Positions 55,083-64,000 of a stretch of DNA of 64,000 nt are shown piece by piece. Location of the stretch: assembly GCF_000971765.1 (NCBI RefSeq), contig NZ_CP010907.1, positions 496,001 through 560,000 on the forward strand. The letters are read 5' to 3'. A program made the position numbers and the translations under genes. The first letter of the stretch is position 1. Each line of letters opens with the position of its first letter. Under the pieces are notes generated by a model. That model worked only from the letters and a program-made list of their open reading frames with translations. It was not told the DNA's origin and made no database searches. The stretch is from Candidatus Pantoea carbekii (GTDB lineage: Bacteria > Pseudomonadota > Gammaproteobacteria > Enterobacterales > Enterobacteriaceae).

Positions 55083-55826
55083 TTAGACAGGATTGTATAT
55101 ATCAATAAAGTTAATATCAAGGCTATAATGCTTTGCGAGCCATTCGCCTAATGCTTTAATACCACTCCGTTCAGTGGCATGGTGTCCAACCGCAAAAAAG
55201 TGCAATCCCTGCTCTCGTGCACTATGTATAGTCTGTTCTGAGACTTCACCAGTAATAAAAGCATCAACACCAAATTCAGCAGCATCATTGATAAAGTTTT
55301 GACCACTACCACTGCACCAAGCAACACGTTTAATTATAGCCGGTGCATTATCACTGCAATGAAGCGGTTTATGACCTAAACAATTAGTAATCATTTTAGC
55401 TAACGCTGAACCACTCAATGAGTTTATAAATTCCCCCCAAAGCACCAAAGGTAAAATATAACCTTTTACTTCAATGTTAAATAAGCGCGATAACTGTATA
55501 TTATTACCAAATTCTGGATGTGCATCGAGAGGTAAATGCCAGCAGTATAAGTTAATATCATTTGAAAGCAGTGTACGGAGACGTTGACGTTTCATACCCT
55601 TAATGATCTGTGATTCTCCTTTCCAAAAATAGCCATGATGAACTAATACTCCATCAACATTATACTGTACTGCTTGATCTAATAAAGCTTGGCATGCAGT
55701 AACACCAGTTATAAGATTTTTTACTTCAGATCGACCTTCAACTTGTAAGCCATTTGGTGCATAATCTTTAAAAGAAATAGTGTTTAATTTTTTATTAACT
55801 ATTTGTTCTAAATCTATATTTTTCAT
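55083..55826 (-). CDS. ybgI: Nif3-like dinuclear metal protein (YbgI)
   Basis: Toroidal hexamer of the Nif3/GTP cyclohydrolase type 1 type-2 family with a dinuclear metal site; in E. coli its true substrate is not settled. The 247-residue frame equals E. coli YbgI. Metal ligands are visible in VLVHHGYFWKGE near residue 62 and in GHHATERSG near 215, together with GVDAFITGEVSEQTIHSARE. It stands alone; the pxpABC neighbours are lost. Confidence 0.94.
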   Translation of the reverse strand: MKNIDLEQIVNKKLNTISFKDYAPNGLQVEGRSEVKNLITGVTACQALLDQAVQYNVDGVLVHHGYFWKGESQIIKGMKRQRLRTLLSNDINLYCWHLPLDAHPEFGNNIQLSRLFNIEVKGYILPLVLWGEFINSLSGSALAKMITNCLGHKPLHCSDNAPAIIKRVAWCSGSGQNFINDAAEFGVDAFITGEVSEQTIHSAREQGLHFFAVGHHATERSGIKALGEWLAKHYSLDINFIDIYNPV

Positions 55827-56956
55827 AAAATCCTCTTACAAAATACTCTGTTACAAATTTAGAATTTGTTAAGAATATTGAGATAAAAGACATATAATGT
55901 TACTAAGACTATGATACTCTAAGACTGTTGAAATATAATTTAATGATTATATTAATAAATAATATCATATTATTTAGTTAATTGCGATACGTTTCAATAC
56001 ATGCAATTATCAAGCTAAGTGATTAAATGAAAGTCTTTTAATTTTTGTAAAATAAATCTTAAATTATAAATTAGCTCTTAACTTATCTCTATATTATGAA
56101 AAACTCAAAAAAAGTAATATTATCTCTTGATTCACTTTAATATCACCATGAAAGAGCATTTTAAAATTTACAGATAAATATCTAATTTTCTAAAATAATT
56201 AAATAGTTAAAATTTAAAACGCTTTAATGTTTATTTATTATCAATGAATTTTGAATTGATAATATCTTTGAGTAATATTGCAAAATAAGGATTTAATAGA
56301 AATGTGAAAATTAAAATTATAATACATAAAGTCTATATTGAATGTATCATGAGTCTATATCAAATTTTATTGTATGTTTAAGACAAGTATTACATTGCTG
56401 CTACTAATTATCGAATAAAAATTTGATTTTTAAAATCTAAAGCATAGTGTAAAAAGTTCATTAACTTAAAAAATTAATTTCAATAGATTAATTTCATCAA
56501 ATATTTATTTTAATAAATATTAATATTTTAAATTTTGATTATTTATATGATTTAAATAGATTAAATGATATTTGATACGACAGATTTTTATGTATTTATT
56601 AAAAATAAGAATATCTCATATAAAAAATTCAAATCACTTTAATTGAAAGGTAATATTTACAATTGCTATAATCTGTAATATAATTTCAGCATTACAAATT
56701 ATATCAAAATATGTAAAATGGCTAATGTATACTCTAGATACGTTGCTTAAGGTATTTATAGAAGAAGAATTCTAGAAAATAGCTCTAATAATTTATTGGA
56801 TCTTTCTTAGATTGTTCATAAATTTTATATAACATTCATGCTTATATTTTGAATTCAAGATGTATATGTTATAGTTATTGCATATTGAACGTATATAACG
56901 TGTATTTTTATCAGTAAATCATCTAATAGATAATAGAAATGTACTTTTTTAAAATT
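55827..56956. other. 1.1 kb gap between nif3 and pgm; no gene seen
   Basis: In E. coli kdp, phr and other genes occupy this interval. I found no readable fragment. Very A+T-rich, many short palindromic runs typical of such composition. Confidence 0.45.
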
Positions 56957-58600
56957 TTATGCAGTAGAATTCAGAACTTCATTAACAAAATTTTCTGCTT
57001 CTTTTTCAATCTGTTTACGGTGATCAGTATTTATAAAACTTTCAGAATATATTTTATAAGCATGTTCAGTGCCTGAAGGACGTACAACAAACCAACCATT
57101 GTTTGTTATTACTTTTAGACCATTGATTAAAATACCGTTTCCAGGAGCAGTGTTAATGGATGAAATAATTCGATCGCCAGCTAACATGTTCGTATTGAGC
57201 ATGTCTGGTGAAAGTTTAGATAATAAAGCTTTTTGCTGTGCTGTTGCCCATACTTGAATACAATTATAGCTAGGTGAACCAAAGCGTCGTGATAATTCAT
57301 CATAATGTTGTTGTGGATTTTTACCAGTTACTGCAGTAATTTCTAAAGCTAGCAGACACATTATAATACCATCTTTATCGGTTGACCAAGCAGAACCATC
57401 CAAACATAAAAATGAAGCACCTGCACTTTCTTCAGCTGCAAAACCAAAACTACCATCGAATAATCCATCAACAAACCATTTAAAACCTACCGGTACTTCT
57501 ATTAACTTACGTCCTATGCTATTAACAACGCGATCAATCATTGTACTAGATACTAGCGTTTTACCTACACTAAGCTTTTTGCTCCACATTGGACGATTTT
57601 GAAATAAATAGTTAATTGCTACGGCTAAATAATGGTTTGGATTCATCAAACCAGCTTTTGTCACAATACCGTGTCTATCGTAATCTGGATCATTAGCAAA
57701 AGCTAAATCAAACTTATTACGATACGATAATAAATTGGCCATTGCATATTCAGATGAACAATCCATACGCACTAAACCATCTCTATCTAAATGCATAAAT
57801 CGGAATGTCTGATCAATGCTACTATTAATAATAGTAATATCTAATTTATAATATTCAGCAATATATTGCCAATACGCTATACCAGCACCACCTAATGGAT
57901 CGACTCCTATTTTCAATCCCGATTTTTGAGCAGCTGAAAAATCGATTACCTCTACTAAATTTTCTACATATGATTTCAGTAAATCTTTTTGGATAATATA
58001 GCCACTTGAAAATGCCTGAGCTAACGGTAAGGATTTAACTTCTTTTAATTCATCTTTTATCAATTGATTAGCACGATTTTCTATTAATTTAGTTATATAT
58101 GAACTAGCAGGCCCACCATGTGGCAAATTATACTTCATACCTCCATCTTCAGGTGGGTTATGAGAAGAGGTGATAATAATACCATCAGCCTGTAAGTTAC
58201 CTTGCTTATTATGTTCAATAATAGCATTGGAAATAGCTGGAGTAGGTGTATATTCATTGTGTTTCTGAAAAATAATATCAACTTTATTAGCCGCTAACAC
58301 CCCTATCACTGAAAAAAAGGCTGGTTCAGACAATGCATGAGTATCTTTACCAACATAGCAAGGACCATCAATACCGTTTTTTTTTCTTTCTTCAACGATT
58401 GCTTGCGTAATCGCCAAAATATGTGCTTCATTAAAACTATGACGTCTTGCACTACCACGATGACCTGAAGTGCCAAATTGTACTACTTGTTCAGGATTAC
58501 TTGCATCAGGTTTTAAAACGTAATATTGTGAAGTTAATTGTGCAACATTAATTAAATCGCTCTGCTGGGCGAGTTGACCAGCTCGAGGATGGTTGATCAT
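56957..58600 (-). CDS. pgm: phosphoglucomutase
   Basis: Interconverts glucose 1- and 6-phosphate, supplying sugar nucleotides for the envelope. The 547-residue frame starts [17 protein letters not shown], has the phosphoserine loop [16 protein letters not shown], the metal-binding DPDYDRHG, the sugar-binding EESAGASFL and the C-terminal phosphate loop [14 protein letters not shown]. Length equals E. coli Pgm. seqA, its usual upstream partner, is not open. Confidence 0.96.
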   Translation of the reverse strand: MINHPRAGQLAQQSDLINVAQLTSQYYVLKPDASNPEQVVQFGTSGHRGSARRHSFNEAHILAITQAIVEERKKNGIDGPCYVGKDTHALSEPAFFSVIGVLAANKVDIIFQKHNEYTPTPAISNAIIEHNKQGNLQADGIIITSSHNPPEDGGMKYNLPHGGPASSYITKLIENRANQLIKDELKEVKSLPLAQAFSSGYIIQKDLLKSYVENLVEVIDFSAAQKSGLKIGVDPLGGAGIAYWQYIAEYYKLDITIINSSIDQTFRFMHLDRDGLVRMDCSSEYAMANLLSYRNKFDLAFANDPDYDRHGIVTKAGLMNPNHYLAVAINYLFQNRPMWSKKLSVGKTLVSSTMIDRVVNSIGRKLIEVPVGFKWFVDGLFDGSFGFAAEESAGASFLCLDGSAWSTDKDGIIMCLLALEITAVTGKNPQQHYDELSRRFGSPSYNCIQVWATAQQKALLSKLSPDMLNTNMLAGDRIISSINTAPGNGILINGLKVITNNGWFVVRPSGTEHAYKIYSESFINTDHRKQIEKEAENFVNEVLNSTA

Positions 58601-59491
58601 TGTCGATTTTCCTTAAAAAATTTTAGCAATATTATAAATTTTATTTAATTAGTTGCTAAAATAACTATGTTAATGAAGGATAACTTACTCCAACATGCTA
58701 AAGTAAAATTTACTATAAATACCATGTTGTTTATCGGAGCAAAGATACTTAATCTAAACCATAGGATATGATTGTATTAATAACACATTATTCATATATA
58801 TTGAAAATAGCGTATTACAAAAGTAAATATTTAAAATAGCTACATTCACTACTTATGATATGAAATTATTTATATAAAAATTTTTATCAGTATATAATAA
58901 ATTATTTATATTGTTTTTACTAACTATAGATGGAATTTTATAAAGATAACCCTATTTATAATAAAAAAAATTATTATCTAACTTTCTAAAATTAGCTGAG
59001 AACTAAAAATATTACTTGATATTAGTATTTTAAATAAAAATGCTAAAAATTACTTTTCTAATAATCTCTAAGAATAAAAAATTTCTCGATCTAAAATAAG
59101 TTAGATGATAATTTTTATCTTAAAAGATAATTACTTGTTATAATCTTTTCTATTATATATTGTATTTTTTAATAGTTAATTAAAATATATTATATCATGA
59201 AAATTTGATATAACCAGCATATGCATGAATGTGCATTTTATTAAAATTAATTAATTAGTTATTTGTATCTATGGATTTTAAATAATTCTATTTTTTTAAT
59301 TAAATAAACGCATACAGCATTAGTAGAAAATTTAAAATTCAATGTATAAAGAATTAGAAATCTTTATCGGACTATAAATATAAATTTAAAATATTTAATT
59401 TATATTTGTATTTATATTATTTAAATACTTCATGAGTATATATTTATTGTAATATTATATTATAATAAATAGCATTTAAGAGGTTACTAAC
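58601..59491. other. gap at the expected seqA position
   Basis: 890 bases between pgm and fldA. Near 58690-58770 the minus strand can be read YPMV*IKYLCSDK and, 11 codons on, SM, which follows SeqA TPYWVITNTNTGR...SM at identical spacing but with few identities. A seqA fossil is possible, not shown. fur, ybfE and ybfF are also absent. Confidence 0.35.
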
Positions 59492-60001
59492 ATGGCAATT
59501 TTAGGTATCTTTTTTGGAAGTGATACAGGTAATACTGAAAAAATTGCAAAAAAGATTCAAATAAAGTTTGGAAAACATATAGCTGAATTATATGATATAG
59601 CAAAAAGTACTAAAGAGGATTTAGAATCTTTTAATATTTTATTATTTGGTATTCCGACATGGTATTATGGAGAAGCTCAATGCGATTGGGATGATTTTTT
59701 TCCAACTTTACGAAAAATAGACTTTAATGGTAAAAAAATAGCTTTATTTGGTTGTGGCGATCAAGAAGATTATGCAGAATATTTTTGTGATGCAATGGGA
59801 ATTATACACGATATTATTAAACCAAGTGCAACATTGATAGGAAAATGGCCAACTAAAGGTTATTATTTTGAATCTTCTAAAGGTTTGGCAGATAAAAAAC
59901 ATTTTTTTGGTTTAGCGATTGATGAAGATAGACAGCCAGAATTAACTGATGCACGTATAGAAAAATGGGTTCAACAGCTCTCTCGAGAGCTTGATATATA
60001 A
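59492..60001 (+). CDS. fldA: flavodoxin 1
   Basis: FMN electron carrier needed for reactions such as those of IspG/IspH and radical-SAM enzymes. The 169-residue frame has the FMN phosphate loop [13 protein letters not shown], the loops [16 protein letters not shown] and [18 protein letters not shown], and [17 protein letters not shown] near the end. Slightly shorter at the C-terminus than E. coli FldA. fur, which follows in E. coli, is absent. Retention of the essential flavodoxin fits the NadA and isoprenoid needs. Confidence 0.96.
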   Translation: MAILGIFFGSDTGNTEKIAKKIQIKFGKHIAELYDIAKSTKEDLESFNILLFGIPTWYYGEAQCDWDDFFPTLRKIDFNGKKIALFGCGDQEDYAEYFCDAMGIIHDIIKPSATLIGKWPTKGYYFESSKGLADKKHFFGLAIDEDRQPELTDARIEKWVQQLSRELDI

Positions 60002-60040
60002 CATATTATCAATAAATTTTTTAAATTATTTATGCAAACT

Positions 60041-60069
60041 GAAAATATTATATGCATAATAATATTTTC
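60041..60069 (+). terminator. fldA: fldA 3' hairpin
   Basis: GAAAATATTAT, a 7-base loop and ATAATATTTTC, 40 bases past the fldA stop between converging fldA and glnS. A+T-rich stem followed by GTCTTG; a plausible weak terminator. Confidence 0.45.
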
Positions 60070-60260
60070 GTCTTGTAAGTACAGTTTCTTTTATATAAAC
60101 ATTTTCCTTGAAAAAAATAAAATGATTGTTAATCATATAGTTATATATGTCTATTTTAATCAGCGATATCTTACTACGATTACAATATTCCGAATACTGT
60201 ACTTAATTTCATTTAAAAAAACCATGATAATATCACCGGATATTAATAAACAATCACACA

Positions 60261-61922
60261 TCAATTTTTTTGAAAGGAATTACGTAAGGTAACTGTACGG
60301 TTGAAGACTAGATTTAAGTTATTAGAAAGTACACTATCGACACAAAAATAACCTTCTCGTTCAAACTGATAAGTAACCATTGCTACAGCATTCTTTAACA
60401 TTGGCTCAACAAACCCTCTTTTAATTTCTAAAGAATTTAGATTAATCGTACTCAAAAAATTCTCATTGCTATCGGGATTAGCAACATTAAATAAATTATT
60501 ATATAAACGAAATTCCGCAGAAAGTGCATGTTCCATGGAAACCCAATGAATGACACCTTTTACTTTGTGGCCATCGGCCGGATCTTTGCCTAATGTATCT
60601 AAATCACAAACACAATAGATGGCAGTAATATTGCCATCTTGATCTTTTACTATACGTTCAGCACGAATAATATAGGCATTTCGTAGTCTTATTTCTTTAC
60701 CTAAGCGCAAGCGTTTATATTGTTTATTTGCTTTTTCGCGAAAGTCAGCCCGATCAATCCATAATTTTCGACTAAATGGTACGGATCGTGTTCCCATGTT
60801 TGAAATATTAGGATGATTAGGCATATTCAGCATTTCCTTATAACCAATTGGCAAATTTTCAAGTATTACTATTACAGGATCTAATACAGCCATTGCTCGA
60901 GGTGAAGTTTTATTCAGATCATCGCGAATACAAGATTCTAATAATGCCATTTGCACTAAATTATCTTGTTTAGTTATACCTATACGACGACAAAACTCAC
61001 GAATAGATGTAGGAGTATAACCACGACGACGTAACCCAGAAATAGTTAGCATGCGTGGATCATCCCAACTTTCAACAATCCCTTTATCAACTAATTGAGT
61101 TAATTTTCGCTTTGATAATAACCCATATTCTAAATTTAAACGAGAAAATTCATACTGCTGTGGATGTTTAGAAATAGTGATGTTATTTAAAATCCAATTA
61201 TATAATTGCCGATTATCTTGAAATTCAAGAGTACAAAACGAATGCGTAATACCTTCAATTGCATCAGAAATACAATGAGTAAAATCGTACATTGGGTAAA
61301 TGCACCATTGATTATCTGTTTGATGATGTTTAGCAAATTTGATCCGATACAATACTGGATCTCGCATTACAATAAATTTCGAATTCATATCAATTTTAGC
61401 TCGCAGACAAGCTTTACTTTGTTCGAAATCTCCATTGCGCATACTTTGAAATAGTTTTAAATTTTCTTGTATGGTACGATCGCGATATGGACTATTTTTA
61501 CCCGGTTTACTTAAGGTACCACGATATTTACGAATTTCTTCTACGGAAAGTTCATCTACATATGCTAATCCTTTATTAATTAATTCAATAGCATAATTAA
61601 ATAATTGTTCAAAATAATCCGAAGAGTAGCGAATTTTTCCATTCCATTTAAAACCTAACCATTGTACATCATGTTCAATGGATCGAATAAACTCTCTATT
61701 CTCTTTAACAGGATTAGTATCATCAAAACGTAAGTTACATTGCCCTTGATAATCTTGTGCTATGCCAAAGTTTAAACAAATTGATTTTGCATGGCCTAAA
61801 TGAAGATAACCATTAGGTTCAGGTGGAAAACGAGTGTGTATACTGTTATACTTGCCACTTGCTAAATCTTGTTCAACAATTTGACGAATAAAATTAGTTG
61901 GACTAGCTGTATTTTCAGTCAT
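60261..61922 (-). CDS. glnS: glutaminyl-tRNA synthetase
   Basis: Class I synthetase charging tRNA-Gln. The 553-residue frame has the HIGH-type motif in [16 protein letters not shown] near residue 40, [27 protein letters not shown] and the KMSKS-type LLSKRKL, followed by the anticodon-binding beta-barrels. Length equals E. coli GlnS (554). It converges with fldA. Confidence 0.97.
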   Translation of the reverse strand: MTENTASPTNFIRQIVEQDLASGKYNSIHTRFPPEPNGYLHLGHAKSICLNFGIAQDYQGQCNLRFDDTNPVKENREFIRSIEHDVQWLGFKWNGKIRYSSDYFEQLFNYAIELINKGLAYVDELSVEEIRKYRGTLSKPGKNSPYRDRTIQENLKLFQSMRNGDFEQSKACLRAKIDMNSKFIVMRDPVLYRIKFAKHHQTDNQWCIYPMYDFTHCISDAIEGITHSFCTLEFQDNRQLYNWILNNITISKHPQQYEFSRLNLEYGLLSKRKLTQLVDKGIVESWDDPRMLTISGLRRRGYTPTSIREFCRRIGITKQDNLVQMALLESCIRDDLNKTSPRAMAVLDPVIVILENLPIGYKEMLNMPNHPNISNMGTRSVPFSRKLWIDRADFREKANKQYKRLRLGKEIRLRNAYIIRAERIVKDQDGNITAIYCVCDLDTLGKDPADGHKVKGVIHWVSMEHALSAEFRLYNNLFNVANPDSNENFLSTINLNSLEIKRGFVEPMLKNAVAMVTYQFEREGYFCVDSVLSNNLNLVFNRTVTLRNSFQKN

Positions 61923-64000
61923 CTCACGATCCTTAATAAATAGAGATTAGCAAGTATTATAAATCCGAACAATACAAAAAATATATCAAGATTAATCCGA
62001 TTAATTTAGATAAAAAATTATAGAACTAAATGAATAGTATGGCCTATTTAATACATAATATGAAGAATAAAATCATCTAGCTCTATTTGTACAAGTAGGA
62101 AAAACTCTTATTGGTTAAATTTTTTCGTTATTAGAATACCAAAACTATTTCATTATGAATGAAGCATATTTAAATCTTAATAATTTTAATATATTATTTT
62201 AAACGAAAACATTGCTCAATTTGCTATATATATATTAACAAATGTGATCAATTGTATTTTGTATTTATAAAATAAGATTTTATAATATATATTATATACA
62301 TGAAAAAAACAATATCTATTGATATTTTATAGATCAAGTTATTATTTTTCTAAAACTTTTAAATATAATAGTGATTTGTTTTGAAATAACATTTGATCCA
62401 TCAAACATTGTTGATAAATTATAAAAATTTTATTTTTTTGTATTTAATTATTAATTTGAAATATTAACTGAAATGATTTTTCAAAACTCACTACATATAT
62501 TTTATTTTAAATTTAAAATACAATATTATTTTATTGTATACTTTTTTCAATTTATTAATTATTTTTCTATTAAAATTTAAACATCTAGCGGTTTACCTTT
62601 TATTATAAAACATAATGTTTTATTCTTATTAAAAAATATACAATCAATAAAACAGATTTATATCGAATATAAATTTATTTAATAGACGTACTTATCAAGA
62701 AGGTATTAATATAATTTACAATTCAATAAGATAGCCGATTTTAATAATAATTAAATATTTCATTATTCTAAAACACACTTATTAATTCAGTTGATTTTAA
62801 AATAAATATTTTTAATCATAAATTTTGTCTAAAAACCTTAAAGGTTATTATAAATAATAGCAATCAATTAGTTTAAAATAAGATATTATTAACATTAATT
62901 TTTTTAATAAAGAATTATATTCATAATTCGCTGATTTATAAATGTTCATATAATAATAAATTTATTTTATAATTTTTCACATCTCTAAATTTCTTATATG
63001 AATTTTCATAAAATTTATTTTTTAATTAATAAAATGAAATATTTAATATATAAAATACATAATTTATCAATATTGATTATTCAAGTAATTACAATATTAA
63101 CAGTATGTATTTTGTTCTATATAAATTGATTAAACATAAAAACTGTTAAAATATTGGGTTAATGATAAAAAACTGTTGATTAACATCCATACAAAATTTA
63201 AACATTACAAAATATTAGATGGTATTCTCATCACTCGTTTATTTATATACAATTCTTATAAATAATACTGAACTTATTTTTCTAAACAGATTAATAGTAT
63301 AATTAATTTTTTAAGATTATTGTAATAATTTAAATGAAGAAAATGCTAACATTTATCAAATAGATAATATTATTGCTCTAGTTAATTTAAAATATATAGT
63401 AATTTTTATAAAAAATTAATTTATTTCTTCTATACAGATAGGTTTATTTAATATGTATAAGTTAGTTTTAAAAAATTCATTTAAATCATATTTGATAATA
63501 TGACATAGAATCATAATTCTTTTATTTTTAAAAATTAAGAGTATAGATATAGTTCATATATACTAACAACTTTTAAAAACGAATTCTTTTATATTCGCTA
63601 ATGACTTATATTAAATTTAAATAATATTTATAACTTAAAAATTAAGTATTCATTATGCTACTCTTTGATTTAAAAATTTTTTTAGCTAAAATGCTACAAG
63701 ATTAAAGTTAAATTTAAACTCGAATAATATTTCTTTTAATTGGATTTTTTAAAAATTATTGCGAGTATTACGATGAAAATTTTAACTAAATATTCATTAT
63801 TATAAATATTTTTATAAATTTAATATTATTAATGATTTTAAAAAAACGAGTATACATTGACTAATTAGTCAAATAGATTTCTTACTGCTATGATAATAAT
63901 TAATATTAGAATATCTCTCTTTAATAGAGACAGTTTGAATTGTTAACAAAAAAAATTAACAAATATTTTTTCCTAGATAAATATGCATTTCGATGGTACT
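61923..64000. other. 2.1 kb very A+T-rich region without genes
   Basis: From the glnS start to the window edge there is no open frame of note on either strand and no tRNA or strong terminator. By eye it is the most A+T-rich stretch of the window, with long AAAT/TTTA runs. In E. coli the nag genes begin upstream of glnS; I could not read any of them here. The glnS promoter is in the first about 100 bases. Confidence 0.5.

Noticed and set aside
60032-60292. Plus-strand open frame of 86 codons after fldA, considered as fur
   Set aside because: No Fur motifs (no HHDH or Cys pairs), and it overlaps the glnS 3' end.

Overview
The window looks like chromosome from a host-restricted gammaproteobacterial symbiont of the Enterobacterales whose genome is shrinking. 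It is strongly A+T-rich. Its proteins are close to full-length enterobacterial ones: Lrp, InfA, H-NS, UvrB, SucA and GltA are easily recognised. Gene order follows the Escherichia coli map almost without a break, read backwards: aroA-serC, serS, lolA, ftsK, lrp, trxB, infA, clpA, moeA-moeB, mntR, ompX, ybiB, ybhQ, moaDE, uvrB, ybhB, pgl, gpmA, nadA, tRNA-Lys, cpoB, sucDCBA, sdhBADC, gltA, nif3, pgm, fldA, glnS. I see no insertion sequence, phage, plasmid or CRISPR. I cannot name the genus; a Sodalis-, Arsenophonus- or stinkbug-symbiont-like lineage would all fit.

Layout. 1-12.4 kb: serine synthesis and charging, lipoprotein carrier LolA, division translocase FtsK (C-terminal gamma domain missing), Lrp, thioredoxin reductase, IF1 and ClpA. 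13-16 kb: moeA-moeB and hns. 16-28 kb: mntR, ompX, ybiB, the yohC/yohD pair, ybhQ and moaDE, separated by long gaps. 28-38 kb: uvrB, ybhB, pgl, gpmA, nadA and one tRNA-Lys, with a 3.1 kb gap after uvrB. 38-43 kb: a broken cpoB and a 4.2 kb gap. 43-54.6 kb: the intact TCA block (succinyl-CoA synthetase, 2-oxoglutarate dehydrogenase E1/E2, succinate dehydrogenase, citrate synthase). 55-62 kb: nif3, pgm, fldA, glnS, then 2 kb of very A+T-rich DNA without genes.

The main result of close reading is that several large gaps are not empty. Translating them by hand gives stop-riddled but recognisable remains of the genes that colinearity predicts: cydA, cydB, tolB and pal between sucD and cpoB; bioA and bioB between uvrB and ybhB; probable moaC and moaA upstream of moaD; a probable clpS upstream of clpA; and an unexpected sugar-porter transporter between hns and mntR. 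cpoB is caught early, with only two nonsense codons in an otherwise open frame. Where a pathway can be followed, its losses are coherent: cytochrome bd oxidase (cydAB decayed and the cydDC site empty), Tol-Pal envelope constriction, biotin synthesis, and the first step of molybdopterin synthesis. That last loss leaves intact moaD, moaE, moeA and moeB apparently without a precursor. I found no obviously new molecular system; the interest lies in how well these genes are preserved as fossils and in a few odd retained features.
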